Assembly (NCBI GenBank): GCA_022559845.1
Contig: CM040126.1
Span: 229,964,641 to 230,028,640, forward strand
Source of the DNA: Amorphophallus konjac
Taxonomy: Eukaryota; Streptophyta; Magnoliopsida; Alismatales; Araceae
Direction of reading: 5' to 3'
Length of the DNA stretch: 64,000 nt
Shown here piece after piece: positions 10,766 to 21,494 of the stretch. The position numbers and the translations under genes are program-made. The stretch's first letter is position 1, and each line of letters opens with the position of its first letter. Below the pieces are notes generated by a model. It worked only from the letters and a program-made list of their open reading frames with translations, was not told the DNA's origin and made no database searches.

Positions 10766-12250
10766 GATATATATATTTATATATAATTCAAAAAATTGAA
10801 ATTTTGAAAGATTAGCAAACCCCCAGACGTCAACTCATTGATTATAGCTTCTGATCTTGATCTGTCTCGTGAATTGTGTAAACACAACCCTAATCCATAT
10901 TCTTGTGTATTATGAGTTCTTGAATTCCATTCCATGAAAAATCTACTTGTGTATATCCTACATGGTCAAACCTTGAACCTCTTAAACTACCATTTGGGAG
11001 TGTTGGAGCTAAGTGCCATGCAGGGTAAAGTGCTTCGTTGTGGAAGCCACCTCTTGAGGCCGTACGGTGCAAAGTGTTACACGACGGGAGCCACCTCTTG
11101 ATCCTGTAGGGGCCACCTCTAGAGTCCTCCATAACCAAATGACTAGTTAATCTCGTCTGTAATACTACATTTCTTAATTCTTGAAATTCCATATTGGCTA
11201 TAAATGAGAGGGGATGCCAAAGGTAATACATGAAATATTGTGCATATAGGGCCCGATCTGGTCCTGGGAGGAGCACTCGAAGGTACTTGTGCCCATGAGA
11301 GTTTATTGACCACGGTGTTTAGCATTACACCGGAGTACTTGCTTGACTAGAGACGCTCCACCCCTACTCTCTCTTTACTTGACTTAACTTACGTGGCCCG
11401 GAACGGGCAATACTTGACTTGTGGCCCGAGAAAGGACAGAATACTTGCTTGATTAAAATAGCCAATTCTTCTGATACGTACTTGACATTACTTGCTTGAA
11501 TTGAATTTTTACTTGCTCGTACCTGAGATATACTTGTACATGAGTTCATTCTCGTACTTGCATTCATACTTGTACACGAATCCCTGCTTGGCCCGAAGTG
11601 GCATTTACATCTGTAAATTCTTAAAATACTACTTGTCAAATACTTAAAATCTTGATATACTCTCTTTATACAGTTCTTGATATCTTATTGTTCATCATGC
11701 CTAGATTTATCTGTATACCTGATTTTCTTATACGTACATCATGCGTAGCCATACTGATAATACATGCAAATTGTAAATCATGTAAAGATTGCTCGAATTT
11801 ACGATGTAATTCCTACTGAGCGATTCGCTCATCTAGTTGCTTCCTAACATTTTTAGGTGATTCTGATAGCGACAAGAATGGGATTGAGACCGAGTGAAGA
11901 GTGCTAGAAGGCCAATCACCTATCGTTAGCTAGTTGCGTCCTTAAATTTTATTTGAGTCCTACTTTGTATTTCAATATGTCCGTTTAGTTGTCCAACCCA
12001 TGTTAAGGCATGTAGCCTAGTGTCGGATTTTAAATTTGGAATTGTCATGGACTATCAGTTAATTCCTTTGGTTAATCAAATAATCATCACTTGGACAATT
12101 GGGATTATTAAATTTTTATTAATCTTTTGCGCACTCCATAATTATGTATGTCAAAATTTTATCGCTCTAATGACACGATCTATATAGACGCGTCACGCAT
12201 CCGAGTATCTTCCGCGCTCGGGACGTGATAGCCTGGCAGCCAAGCACAAC

Positions 12251-15200
12251 ATGTGGTACCTGGATAGTGGCTGCTCTAGGCATTTGACAGGAGACAAGGC
12301 TAAATTTTGCATGCTAACTGAGAAGAATGGAGGCCTTGTCACCTTCGGAGGAAACACAAAGGGTAAAATCATAGGGTCAGGTAAGGTATGTAAGTGTACT
12401 ACCTGCTGCATTGAAGAAGTCCTGCTGGTTGATGGTCTTGCATATAACTTACTTAGTATCAGCCAGCTCTGTGATAACAGACATAAGATACTATTTGATG
12501 CTCATAATTGCAAAATCTTTGAACCTGACTCAGATGTAGTTAAATTTTTAGGAAAAAGAGTGAATAACATTTATTTGGTAAATTTAGATGATTTTGCTCA
12601 TTTTAATCTTTGCCTCACTGCAAATAAAGATGATTTAGTATTTTTGTGGCATCGTAGATTAGACCATGCTAGCTATAGTGTTATGCATAAACTGAATAAA
12701 CATGGCATGGTTAGAGGACTCCCTGAAATTTCATTCAAAATAGAAAATAAAATATGTGATGCATGCACACAGTCTAAGCAGACTAGAAAGTCATTCAAAT
12801 CTAAAACTAAAAACATGTCTTCTAAACCTTATGAGCTGGTCACATGGATCTCTTTGGACCTACAAGGTCAGTCAGCTTATCAGGTAGGAGATATGGATAT
12901 GTATTAGTTGATGACTTCTCTAGGTTTACTTGGGTGTTTTTCTTGACTCATAAAAATGATGCATTCACAGAATTTCAGGAGTTCTATTTGAAAATCAAAT
13001 ATAAAAATAAAAATTTAATTGAAAATATTTAATCTGATCATGGTGGTGAGTTTGAAAACTAACAATTTGATGATTTTTGCAGGGCTAATGGCATAACTCA
13101 TCGGTTCTCCTCACCTAGAACACCAGAGCGGAACGGAGTAGTTGAGAGGAGGAACCGGTCTCTTGTGGAGATGGCTTGTATACTACTAGTTGAAGGTGGT
13201 CTTCCAAGGAAGTTTTGGGCAGAGGCAGTTAACACTGCATGCTATGTAATTAACAGAGCCATGGTAAGGCCGTCTACCTAGAAAACACCCTATGAAATCT
13301 TAAAGGGTAAGAAACATTCACTTGTTCATGTCAAGGTCTTTGGCTGTAAGTGTTTTATTCATGTCAATGATAAAAGAGACTTTGATATGTTTGAACCTAA
13401 AAGTGATCTAGGAATTTTCTTAGGATATTCTGAAACCACCAGAGCATATCGGGTGTACAATCTGAATTCCAAAACTGTTGAAGAGTCTCCACATATAGTC
13501 TTCGATGAAACCCTGACTAAATCTGAAAATGGTCCGTGCAGGAAAGAAGATGATGGAGAAATTCTGACGGGAGGACAATCTGCAGACCAATCAGACTAGG
13601 AAGATGAACCTGAAGAAAATAATGTAGAGGAGCCTACTATTCAGGGGGAGGTAAATGAAGGTCAAGGTAACCAAGTTGTCAATGTAAGATTTCTTAGAGA
13701 CCATCCTGTAGATAATGTAATTGGTAACTTGCATGAACCCCCTAGGACTAGAGGTTACTTTCGAGCTCAAACTGAATTTAATGCCTTTGCATTAGTTTCT
13801 CATGTTGAACCCAAGACCATTGATAGTGCCCTAAATGATGTGCATTGGATCAATGTCATGCACGAGGAGCTGAATCAATTTGACAGGAACAAGGTGTGGC
13901 ACCTAGTCCCACCTCCTGATCATGGGACTGTCATTGGGACTAAATAGGTTTTTAGAAATAAAACTGATGAGCAAGGAAATGTGGTTAAGAATAAAGCCAA
14001 ACTTGTAGCTCAAGGGTACAATCAAGAATTTGGAATTGACTTCGAAGAGTCTTTTGCCTCTGTAGCTAGGTTAGAGGCAATTAGGATTTTACTTGCTTAT
14101 GCATGCTCACTAGGAATAACTCTCCAGCAGATGGATGTGAAATATTCCCTCTAAAATGGGGAAATAAAAGAGGATGTCTTTGTAAGATAACCTCCTAGTT
14201 TTGAATGTTTAGATTTCCTAGTCATGTTTATAAGTTAAACAAAGCTCTCTATGGTTTGAAACAAGCTCCTAGAGCTTGGTATGACAAGCTTAGCAAATTC
14301 CTTACTGAAAAGAAATTCTCAAGAGGTGGGATTGACCAAACGTTATTTACCAAGGTATGTCATCAAGACATTCTCATAGTTCAAATATATGTGGATGATA
14401 TTATTTCCGGTTAAACTAACCCTAAGATGTGTAAGGAATTTTATGATTTGATGACACAATAATTTGAGATGAGCTCAATGGGTGAGCTAAAATTGTTTCT
14501 TGGACTGCAGGTGACACAAACCCAAGATGGAACATTCAGCACCCAGTCCAAGTACATAAGGGACCTGCTGAAGAAGTTCAAATTTGAAAACCTCAAAGAA
14601 ATTGCAGCACCAATGGGTACTTCAACAAGTCTTGATGAAGATTCCAAAGTTAAAAAAGTTGATAACAAGCTGTACAGAGGTATGATCGGATCCCTTCTCT
14701 ACCTTACTACATCTAGGCCTGATATATAGTTTGCAGTGTGTCTATGTGCTAGATTTCAGGCTAGTCCTAAAGAGTCTCATCTTAGTGCAATGAAAAGGAT
14801 CTTTAGGTATCTATCAGGCACCCAAGAGCTTGGCTTTGGTGCCCTGCTAAGTGTGAGCTAGAGCTTTTAGCATACACTGATGCAGACTATGCCGGGTGTC
14901 AGGGTAGATAGGAAAAGCACTAGTGGCTACTACCACTTTCTAGGTGGTTGTCTAGTATCTTGGGCTTTTAAGAAGCAACACACAGTTACACTGTCCACTA
15001 CAGAGGCATAATATGTCGCTACAGAAAATTGTACAACTCAGGTACTATGGATGAAGCACCAATTTTCAGATTATCAGATAAATTTGGGACGCATTCCAAT
15101 TTTATGTGATAATACTAGTGCTATCTGCCTAACTAAAAATCATGTTCATCACTCTAGCACTAAGCACATTGAAATAAAACATCATTTTCTAAGAGATGCA

Positions 15201-15329
15201 GTAAGCAAGAATGAAATTGAATTACATTTTTTTGAAATTGATAAACAGATTGCTGATATTTTTACAAAACCCCTCGGAAATGAAAGGTTTAAATATCTAA
15301 GAAGAGAATTGGGGCTCTGTAAATTTTAG
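12251..15329 (+). pseudogene. Pol of Sirevirus-like element A, heavily decayed
   Basis: Protease motif DSGCSRH starts at 12263. Then come the GAG-pre-integrase block (LWHRRLDHASY), integrase (MDLFGP at about 12844, SDHGGEF at about 13034, ERRNRSLVEMA), RT ([19 protein letters not shown] at about 14005, KALYGLKQAPRAWYDKL, YVDD at 14388-14399) and RNase H (CDNTSAICLTKNHVHHSSTKHI, ending at 15329). Frameshifts occur at about 12840 and about 14215, and in-frame stops at 13030, about 13061, about 13279, 13597, 13945, about 14153, about 14187, 14412, about 14460 and 14727. Stop 13945 replaces a Trp conserved in B. Gag and the start of protease are beyond the G2 insertion. It cannot make protein. 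Confidence 0.9.
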
Positions 15330-15449
15330 CATGAAAATGACTGATTCCATTCTTGAATTGTCTGTTGAATTGCATGAAAGTATTGTGTCAGCCTGTCTTT
15401 CACTTTTGAATAAATAATTTTTTATGATTGAATAATTGTTTCACACAGC

Positions 15450-15735
15450 TGAGTGTCATATGCATGTCTTGCACAGTAAATCTAATGTTGATGCATGCGT
15501 TGCACCGAGTCTAAGTCGATGCACATTGTGCATATGGTCGATGCATTGTGTCATATGATTTAAGTTCAATGCATGCTCTACGTCGAGTTTAAGTCGATGC
15601 ATGTCTTGCATATAGTCGATGCATGTCTTGCACTGGGTGTATCATTCGCATACATAGTCGGTGCATTGTCTATGTCCTAGATGTTAAGGTCGGTGCATTG
15701 TATGATTCTTGCATATCAAAGTTGATGCATCGTGA
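15450..15735 (+). repeat. GTCGATGCA motif array, 3' tail of element A
   Basis: About eleven degenerate copies of (A)GTCG(A/G)TGCA or close variants lie at 20-35 bp spacing, often followed by TGTCTTGCA or TTGTGCAT. The motif resembles the (A)AGTCNGTGCA motif of the element's own LTR, here with A instead of G at the sixth position. Confidence 0.75.
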
Positions 15736-17360
15736 TGTCAGGGGGAGTTAAGTAGAGTTTGATCTGAGCACAACCTTTTCTACTATCTCCTTAGTCTCAG
15801 AAGTCCTTATCATCTGGCATCAGCTGCATTGTTGGTATTAATTGATCTTACTTGGAACCTCTCTCATTGAAACTTTTTGAGCTGATTCTATACTTTAGCG
15901 TCTACTCCCTTATTTTGATTGAATAACAATCTTGCTATCGGTTCATTACAGTAAGCTGCAATTATTACAACTCTTCTTTTATAAGAATCACAGTTGCTTC
16001 TTGAATGAACTACATGTTTAACCTTAATAGACTGTAGAGTTTAAAGATTGTTCTTCAGAAAATAAGGTGATAGAAAACTTTTATAGCTGTTAACCTCTCT
16101 TTCATGGTTATGATAGAAAAGGTCTTCACAGTATCTGAACATGTCAGACTTAGTGAAGTCCAGGTTCGGAAAACTAGAATATGTATTGTTTTTAAACAAG
16201 TCACATTAAAAGTTATAAAGGCAGCAACAATAAGATCATTAAAGAAAATGAAATGAACAAAGTGGCAGAGCAATGACCGAATTGCACTGAGAAATTGAAC
16301 CCTCCATCAAAGAAATGGAGCGGACCTTATGTCATGAAGTGCTTCATGTTATCTCTGTTTACATGGTCAAATCTATAGGGGTGGTTTCACTAAGTAACTG
16401 GGGGTATTGGCATCTGATAAACGTGTACCCTTAATGTCAAAGGTGCAAATCATCTTGATAATTTTTGATCAGAGGCAGACATAGTAGTTTATGCCTAGTA
16501 ACTGGGGGTACTGGCGTCTAACCAACATGTACACCTAATGTCAACGACATAAATGACACTTGTATGTTTACTGAGTTCAGCTTTAAAATTAGAAGTGAAA
16601 GATAATTGCTATAACCCTTGAGATTCAAAAGTAATTGAGTGTCAGTTGTTTAACCTTAATACAAATTCAGATGATGAAATTAGTAGGGTATTGTTTTGAC
16701 CTAGACTATTATGGTTATGTGAGTTAGGTTAATTGCTATAAACGGAGTCTAGAACCATATTTCAGAAAGCCAGTGAATTTACTCTACCTTCTATAACTGT
16801 TAAACCTGAATTTAATCAAGAACGCCCATTGCTCGACTCTTATGTCTTAAGGGTTGTCCATAATTTGCTCATTTTCTAAACCATTGCATAGATTGTTGTT
16901 TAGTATTATTCCTCCTTGGCTTCAAAATTATCCCTTCTTATCCTCCGACTCTCTTCCTCCTTATTTGGTGATGGCAAAGGGGGAGAGTGTATGGCCTTTC
17001 TCTTCTCCCTTCTTGTGGTAAAGGAGAGATTGTGTTCTGATGGTAAAGGGGGAGAGTTGTTCATACAGGAGAAGAGATGTTTATTACAAAAAGTGAGAGA
17101 AGGGCAAGAGAAGGGGCTCATGATTTTTTTGGGGGTAGTCATAGGTTCAAGGGGAGCATCTTATTCAGGGGAGAGTCTGCACAACATCTGAGAGTCCGTT
17201 CATAGTGTCACCATTTGCATGCATATCATCTGACTATGCTTCATGTCTCCTCAAAATACATCATCTTTATAGTAGTCAATTTTTGGAATTGCCCTTGGGG
17301 CTATTGGGGTTGCCATCATCAAAAAGGGGGAGAATGGTGGGTCTCCTCTGAGATGGATTG

Positions 17361-17371
17361 AAGGGGGAGAA
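17361..17371 (+). promoter_or_regulatory. Polypurine tract of element A
   Basis: AAGGGGGAGAA directly precedes the LTR start TGTTGGGTCTCC. A near copy of tract plus LTR start (AAAAAGGGGGAGAATGGTGGGTCTCC) lies 40 bp upstream at about 17318-17344. Confidence 0.85.
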
Positions 17372-17529
17372 TGTTGGGTCTCCTCTGGATTGATGAGCAG
17401 TATGTGTACTGCTTTGGGCTGAATTGTTTTGAGTGAATGGCAACTGTAGTATTTGACTTAGTTGACTGAGTTGTCGACTTTATCTTGACAAGATTGTGTA
17501 TGTATTTTGATGCATTTTATATGTCAATC

Positions 17530-18290
17530 TTTCATATAACTGTTGTCAGCATCTTTATACTTAGACTTTGCATAGAATAGAGTCGGTGCAACACTAAATT
17601 CATTCTGTATTGAGTCCGTGCATATGTGCGTCTCATGCGAACAAAGTCTGTGCATGCTTGCATCCAAGGGACGTCAAGTCGTTGCAATGGATTAGACATC
17701 ACACGCATTAGAGTCAGTGCAACACTTCGTGCATGTATAGTTCAAACCACATTAAGTCCGTGCATGCATACATAAAGTCGATGCAAGCCTTGTTGCTGCA
17801 CGCAACCAAGTCAGCGCCCTGGTAGTTGTTGCTCGAGACTAAGTCAGTGCATGCTTAAGTCTAGGCACAATGAGTCGGTGCAATTCTTGTACCGGGCACA
17901 TAGAGTCTGTGCAACACGTCTTAGGCAACTTGGTGCATAAGAGTTCATGCATTTAGTGTTCACACATTAAGTCTGTGCAAGTCAAGCATGCTGTATAAAT
18001 AAGTCCGTACAAGCTCAGGCACGATGCATCCTAAGTCTGTGCAACTCTCATCTATTGCACGAACTACGTTGTGCAACATTAGTAATGGCACAAGTTAGTC
18101 AGTGCATCATCTGCATTGTGCACACATCAAGTCTGTGCACTTCTGGTCTTAGAGTAATATCAAGTCTGTGCACACACTTATGTGTGAACACTTGACTCTG
18201 TGCATATGTGTCTACATGCTATATTGAATCTGTGCACATTTAGTTCAAAGCTCTATTAACTATGTACATCTCTTTACTATTTATCAGATT
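17530..18290 (+). repeat. AAGTCNGTGCA motif array in U3 of element A
   Basis: More than twenty direct copies of (A)AGTC(C/G/T)GTGCA or one-base variants lie over about 760 bp at irregular 20-45 bp spacing (for example AGTCGGTGCAACAC, AGTCCGTGCATG, AGTCTGTGCAA). The array ends about 200 bp before the TATA-like box. Element B carries the same motif as reverse complement (TGCACNGACTT) on both sides of X. Confidence 0.85.
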
Positions 18291-18810
18291 GTTTCAAGCT
18301 GACATTAAGTCTGACTTTGACAGGATATCTGCTCGTGGAGTTTAATAATGGCACGTGATCCAAGAATGGAGGAGGTGCCAAGATGATGACACATGAAAAG
18401 CAATCGAGCTGGGATGCTGCCACGTGGCCTAGGAATGTCAGATCTGGATAAGGAAATTGGGCGGGAACCGTGGTGAGCACGCACTCTATCTCACTGTTGC
18501 TGCCTATAAACAAGGTGATGCTCGTTCAAAAGAAGAGTGATCGCGGCAGAAGAGTTTAGCAAAAATTGAGAGAAGAAGCTGAGTGAGAACAAGAGAGCAA
18601 GCCCGATCCAGAAATAAAAAGAGAGAGAGATTTGAAAGGAGAGTTTTGAGGGAGCTGTTTGAGAGAGTTCTATCATCAGTCTCCTGGTTCAGAACCGGAG
18701 CTGATTTTCTCACTGTTTGAGCTACATTTTCATCAGAGTTTTGATTTTTTGTTTGTTTCTTTTGTTTTCTTCGAAACTCTTATTCCATCAAGCTGTGAGT
18801 CAGCGGTAAT

Positions 18811-18958
18811 AGAGGAGGATTCCTCTGGATAGGTTAAGTTGTAAGCCTCAATGATTGCAGAGGTGGATTCCTCTAGACAGGTTAAGCTGTAAGCCTCAGC
18901 AGTTGCAGAGGAGGATTCCTCTAGACAGCAAGCTGTGAAGCTCAGCGGATTGTAGGGA
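18811..18958 (+). repeat. Three 48-bp tandem repeats in LTR of A
   Basis: Units begin AGAGG(A/T)GGATTCCTCT at 18811, 18859 and 18907, and each runs on to GTTAAG(T/C)TGTAAGCCTCA. Each unit contains a small AGAGG/CCTCT inverted repeat. They lie downstream of the TATA-like box, so probably in the transcript leader. Confidence 0.85.
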
Positions 18959-19306
18959 TTCGTCCCCGAAGCTGTGGATCAGCGGCAAGCTGTTAGTCAG
19001 TAGTGAAGCCACACTCAGTTGAGTGTGGGGTGGACGTAAACCTCTAGATAGAGGTTGAACCACCTAAAATTCCTGTGTCTCTGTGTGGTTGATCATTGAT
19101 CTGTGTTCATCTAGTTGCTGTGCTCGTTAGATGTTTGCTTAGGATCGTGTGAGGGCCAATCCACTTGTGTTGCTTCACTGAGATCTTTTCTGAGTGTTTT
19201 TCAACCGTTCTATAGCAGTTCGATTTTATTCCGCACTAGTTTCTACTGTAGCTAGAAATTTTAATTGGGTGACTGATCTATTCACCCCCCTCTAGATCAC
19301 GTCTTA

Positions 19307-21491
19307 GACTTATCATCTAAATTAGAAAATTTCTCGCATAAAGTTGGGTTAGTTGAGCCAAAAATAATATCATCTACATAGATTTGCACAATGATGATGT
19401 CAGAATTGCATACCATAGTAAACAAGGTTTGGTCAACTTCACCTCTTGTGAACTCCTGTTTAGTGAGAAACTTACTAAGCTTGTCATACCAAGCTCTAGG
19501 AGCTTGTTTCAATCCATAGAGAGCTTTATTCAATTTATAAACATGGTTAGGATAATCAATGCATTCAAAACCAGGAGGCTGCCTAACAAATACATCCTCC
19601 TTTATTTCTCCATTTAGAAAAGTAGAATTTACATCCATCTGCTGCAATGTTATTCTTAATGAGCATGCATAGGCTAAAAGTATTCTGATGACCTCTAACA
19701 TAGCTACAGGGGCATATGATTTCTCAAAATCAATACCATATTCTTGGTTATAACCCTGAGCTACCAGTCTAGCCTTATTTCAAACAATGTTACCCTGCTC
19801 ATCTGTTTTATTCCTAAAAACCCACTTTGTGCCTATGACAGTCCCATGGTCTGGTGGAGGAACTAGGTCCCATACCTTGTTTCTTTCAAACTGGTTCAGC
19901 TCTTTGTGCATGACATTGATCCAATGCACATCTCTAAGGGCACCATCAATATCTTTAGGTTCTATTTGAGAAATTAGTGCAAAATAATTTAATTCATTTT
20001 CAGCTCTAAAGTGTGATCTGGTCCTAGGAGGGTCATGCAAATTACCAATGATATTATCTATGGGATGATCTTTATGAAATTTGACATTGATAATTTGATT
20101 ACCTTGGTTCTCTATTACCTCCTCCTGAGCATCAGATTGCTCTGCATTATTTTCTTCAGACTGATCTTCAGGATCCTCTTCCTTCAAGATTTCACCATCA
20201 TTCTTTTCCCTGCACAAACCATTATCAGATTTAGTAATAGTTTCATCAAAAACCACATGTGGAGATTCTTCTACTATCTTTGAGTTTAAATTATATATTC
20301 TATAGGCTCTGGATTTTTTTGAATATCCTAGAAATATTCCAGGATCACGTTTAGGTTCAAATTTGTCAAGGTCTCTTTTAGTGTTAACATGTATAAAACA
20401 TTTACATATGAAAACCTTGAAATAAGCTAGTGAAGGTTTCTTACCCTTGAGAATTTCATAAGGAGTTTTCTGAGTAAATGGCCTTACCAGGGCTTTGTTG
20501 ACAATGTGACATGCAGTGTTAACTACTTCAGCCCAGAATTTCCTAGGTAGCTTACCTTCTACTAACAAGGTCCGAGCCATCTCCACAAGGGTTCGGTTCC
20601 TCCTCTCCACTACTCTACTTTGCTCGAGTGTCCTAGGTGACGAGAACCTATGAGTAATACCATTTTCCCTGTAAAAGAATTCAAACTGTGAGTTTTTAAA
20701 CTCACCACCATGATCAGACAGAATATTCAGAATAGAATGGACATTTTCTTGTCTAATTTTCAGATAGAACTCCTGAAATTCAGTAAAAGCATCATTTTTA
20801 TGTGTGAGGAAAAACACACAAGTGAATCTAGAAAAGTCATCAACAAGTACATATCCATATCTTCTTCCTGATAAGCTTACTGATCTTGTAGGTCCAAAAA
20901 GGTCCATATGAATAAGCTCATAAGGTCTAGAAGATAGGTTCTCAGTTCGGGATTTGAATGACTTCCTAGTTTGCTTGGACTGGGTGCATGCATCACATAT
21001 TTTATTTTTATTTTTAAAAGAGATTTCAGGGAGTCCTCTAACCATGTAGTGTTTATTCAATTTATAAAGAATAGTGTAACTGGCATGACCTATTCTACGA
21101 TGCTAGAGATAGGCCAAATCATCTTTTTTGCTGTGAGACATAGATTGGAATGTGCAATGTCATCTAAATCTACCAAGTAGATATTATTCACTCTCTTACC
21201 AGAAAACTTAATAATATCAGAATTAGGTTCATAGATGTTATAGCCATGAGAATCAAAGGCTACTCTATGACCTTTATCACAAAGCTGGCTAATGCTAAGC
21301 AGATTATAAGTAAGACTTTCAACCAGCAATACTTCATCAATACAGTAGGTAGTACACTTACCTACCTTACCTGACCCAATGATTTTTCCTTTGGTATTAC
21401 CTCCAAAGCTGACCTGTCCTGCACTCTTTTTGACCAGCATACAGAATTTTGCCTTGTCCCCTATCATGTGCCTGGAGCAACCACTGTCCAA
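19307..21491 (-). pseudogene. Pol of element B (protease, integrase, RT), lightly broken
   Basis: In order on the minus strand: protease MDSGCSRHMIGDKAKFC at 21491; integrase zinc region and core (MDLFGPTRSVSLSGRRYGYV, SDHGGEF, ERRNRTLVEMARTLL); a long acidic linker; RT (QMDVNSTFLNGEIKEDVFV, ALYGLKQAPRAWYDKL, YVDD at about 19370). Defects: one base is missing in an A-run at about 21123-21129, shifting the frame; a TAG (expected Trp of LWHRR) lies just after it; and a TGA lies at 19780-19782. RT is cut at about 19307 by element A. Compared with A's pol this copy is far more intact. Confidence 0.9.
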
Positions 21492-21494
21492 TTA

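Larger units (their letters stand above)
4741..12230 (+). mobile_element. Tekay/Del-like Ty3/gypsy element G2, 5'-truncated by G1
   Basis: Pol order is protease, RT, RNase H, integrase, chromodomain-like tail, then a purine tract and a 4 kb 3' LTR, which is the Ty3/gypsy order. Gag, the 5' LTR and the PBS are missing because G1 is inserted at 4740/4741; the rest should lie beyond the window. The right edge (GGACGTGATA at 12230, expected CA mutated to TA) abuts Sirevirus A sequence: the same bases (GCCTGGCAGCC...) occur uninterrupted in Sirevirus B at about 21500-21520 on the minus strand. G2 therefore inserted into A. Lineage is from long LTRs, integrase/chromodomain wording and the LTR start TGTA-GC-ACCCC. 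Confidence 0.85.
8276..12230 (+). mobile_element. 3' LTR of G2
   Basis: The LTR begins TGTAGCACCCCCG after the PPT and ends CTCGGGACGTGATA, about 3955 bp. It is related to the G1 LTR but clearly diverged and about 490 bp shorter. No gene is supported in it: the longest frames (10890-11276 minus, 11364-11639 minus) have no recognisable content. It contains a triplicated TATA-bearing repeat near its start, many short inverted repeats between about 8775 and 10765, and a final A/T-rich segment (about 11940-12180). Confidence 0.82.
15330..17371 (+). other. Non-coding 3' tail of element A
   Basis: Between pol and the 3' LTR there are 2 kb without a supported gene; I see no envelope-like frame. The first 400 bp hold the GTCGATGCA motif array. 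The rest carries G5-containing purine tracts at about 15738, 16393, 16503, 16977, 17046, 17128, 17321 and 17361. Long tails with several PPT-like runs are known for Sireviruses. Confidence 0.7.
12231..19306 (+). mobile_element. Sirevirus-like Ty1/copia element A, 5' part displaced by G2
   Basis: Order protease, integrase, RT, RNase H is the Ty1/copia order. It is followed by a 2 kb non-coding tail rich in purine tracts, then a 3' LTR starting TGTTGGG at 17372. The sequence matches element B (minus strand) along pol and LTR, so both are one family. The left edge at 12231 is the G2 insertion point. The right edge (about 19306, just after a CACCCCCCTCTAG block shared with B's LTR end) abuts B's RT, so A is inserted in B. 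The exact last base is uncertain by about 10 nt. Sirevirus membership is inferred from the long 3' tail, multiple purine tracts and the coiled-coil Gag of B. Confidence 0.82.
17372..19306 (+). mobile_element. 3' LTR of element A
   Basis: About 1935 bp from TGTTGGG to roughly 19306. U3 (17530-18290) is filled with the AAGTC(C/G/T)GTGCA motif. A TATA-like TATAAACA lies at about 18506, followed by a transcribed-looking region with three 48-bp repeats and the family-typical end (CACCCCCCTCTAG). No gene is present; ORFs on the minus strand at 18277-18713 have no recognisable content. Confidence 0.8.

Noticed and set aside
15330..17371. Possible envelope-like gene in the Sirevirus A tail
   Set aside because: Some Sireviruses carry one, but no frame longer than about 90 codons and no signal peptide or membrane pattern is present here.
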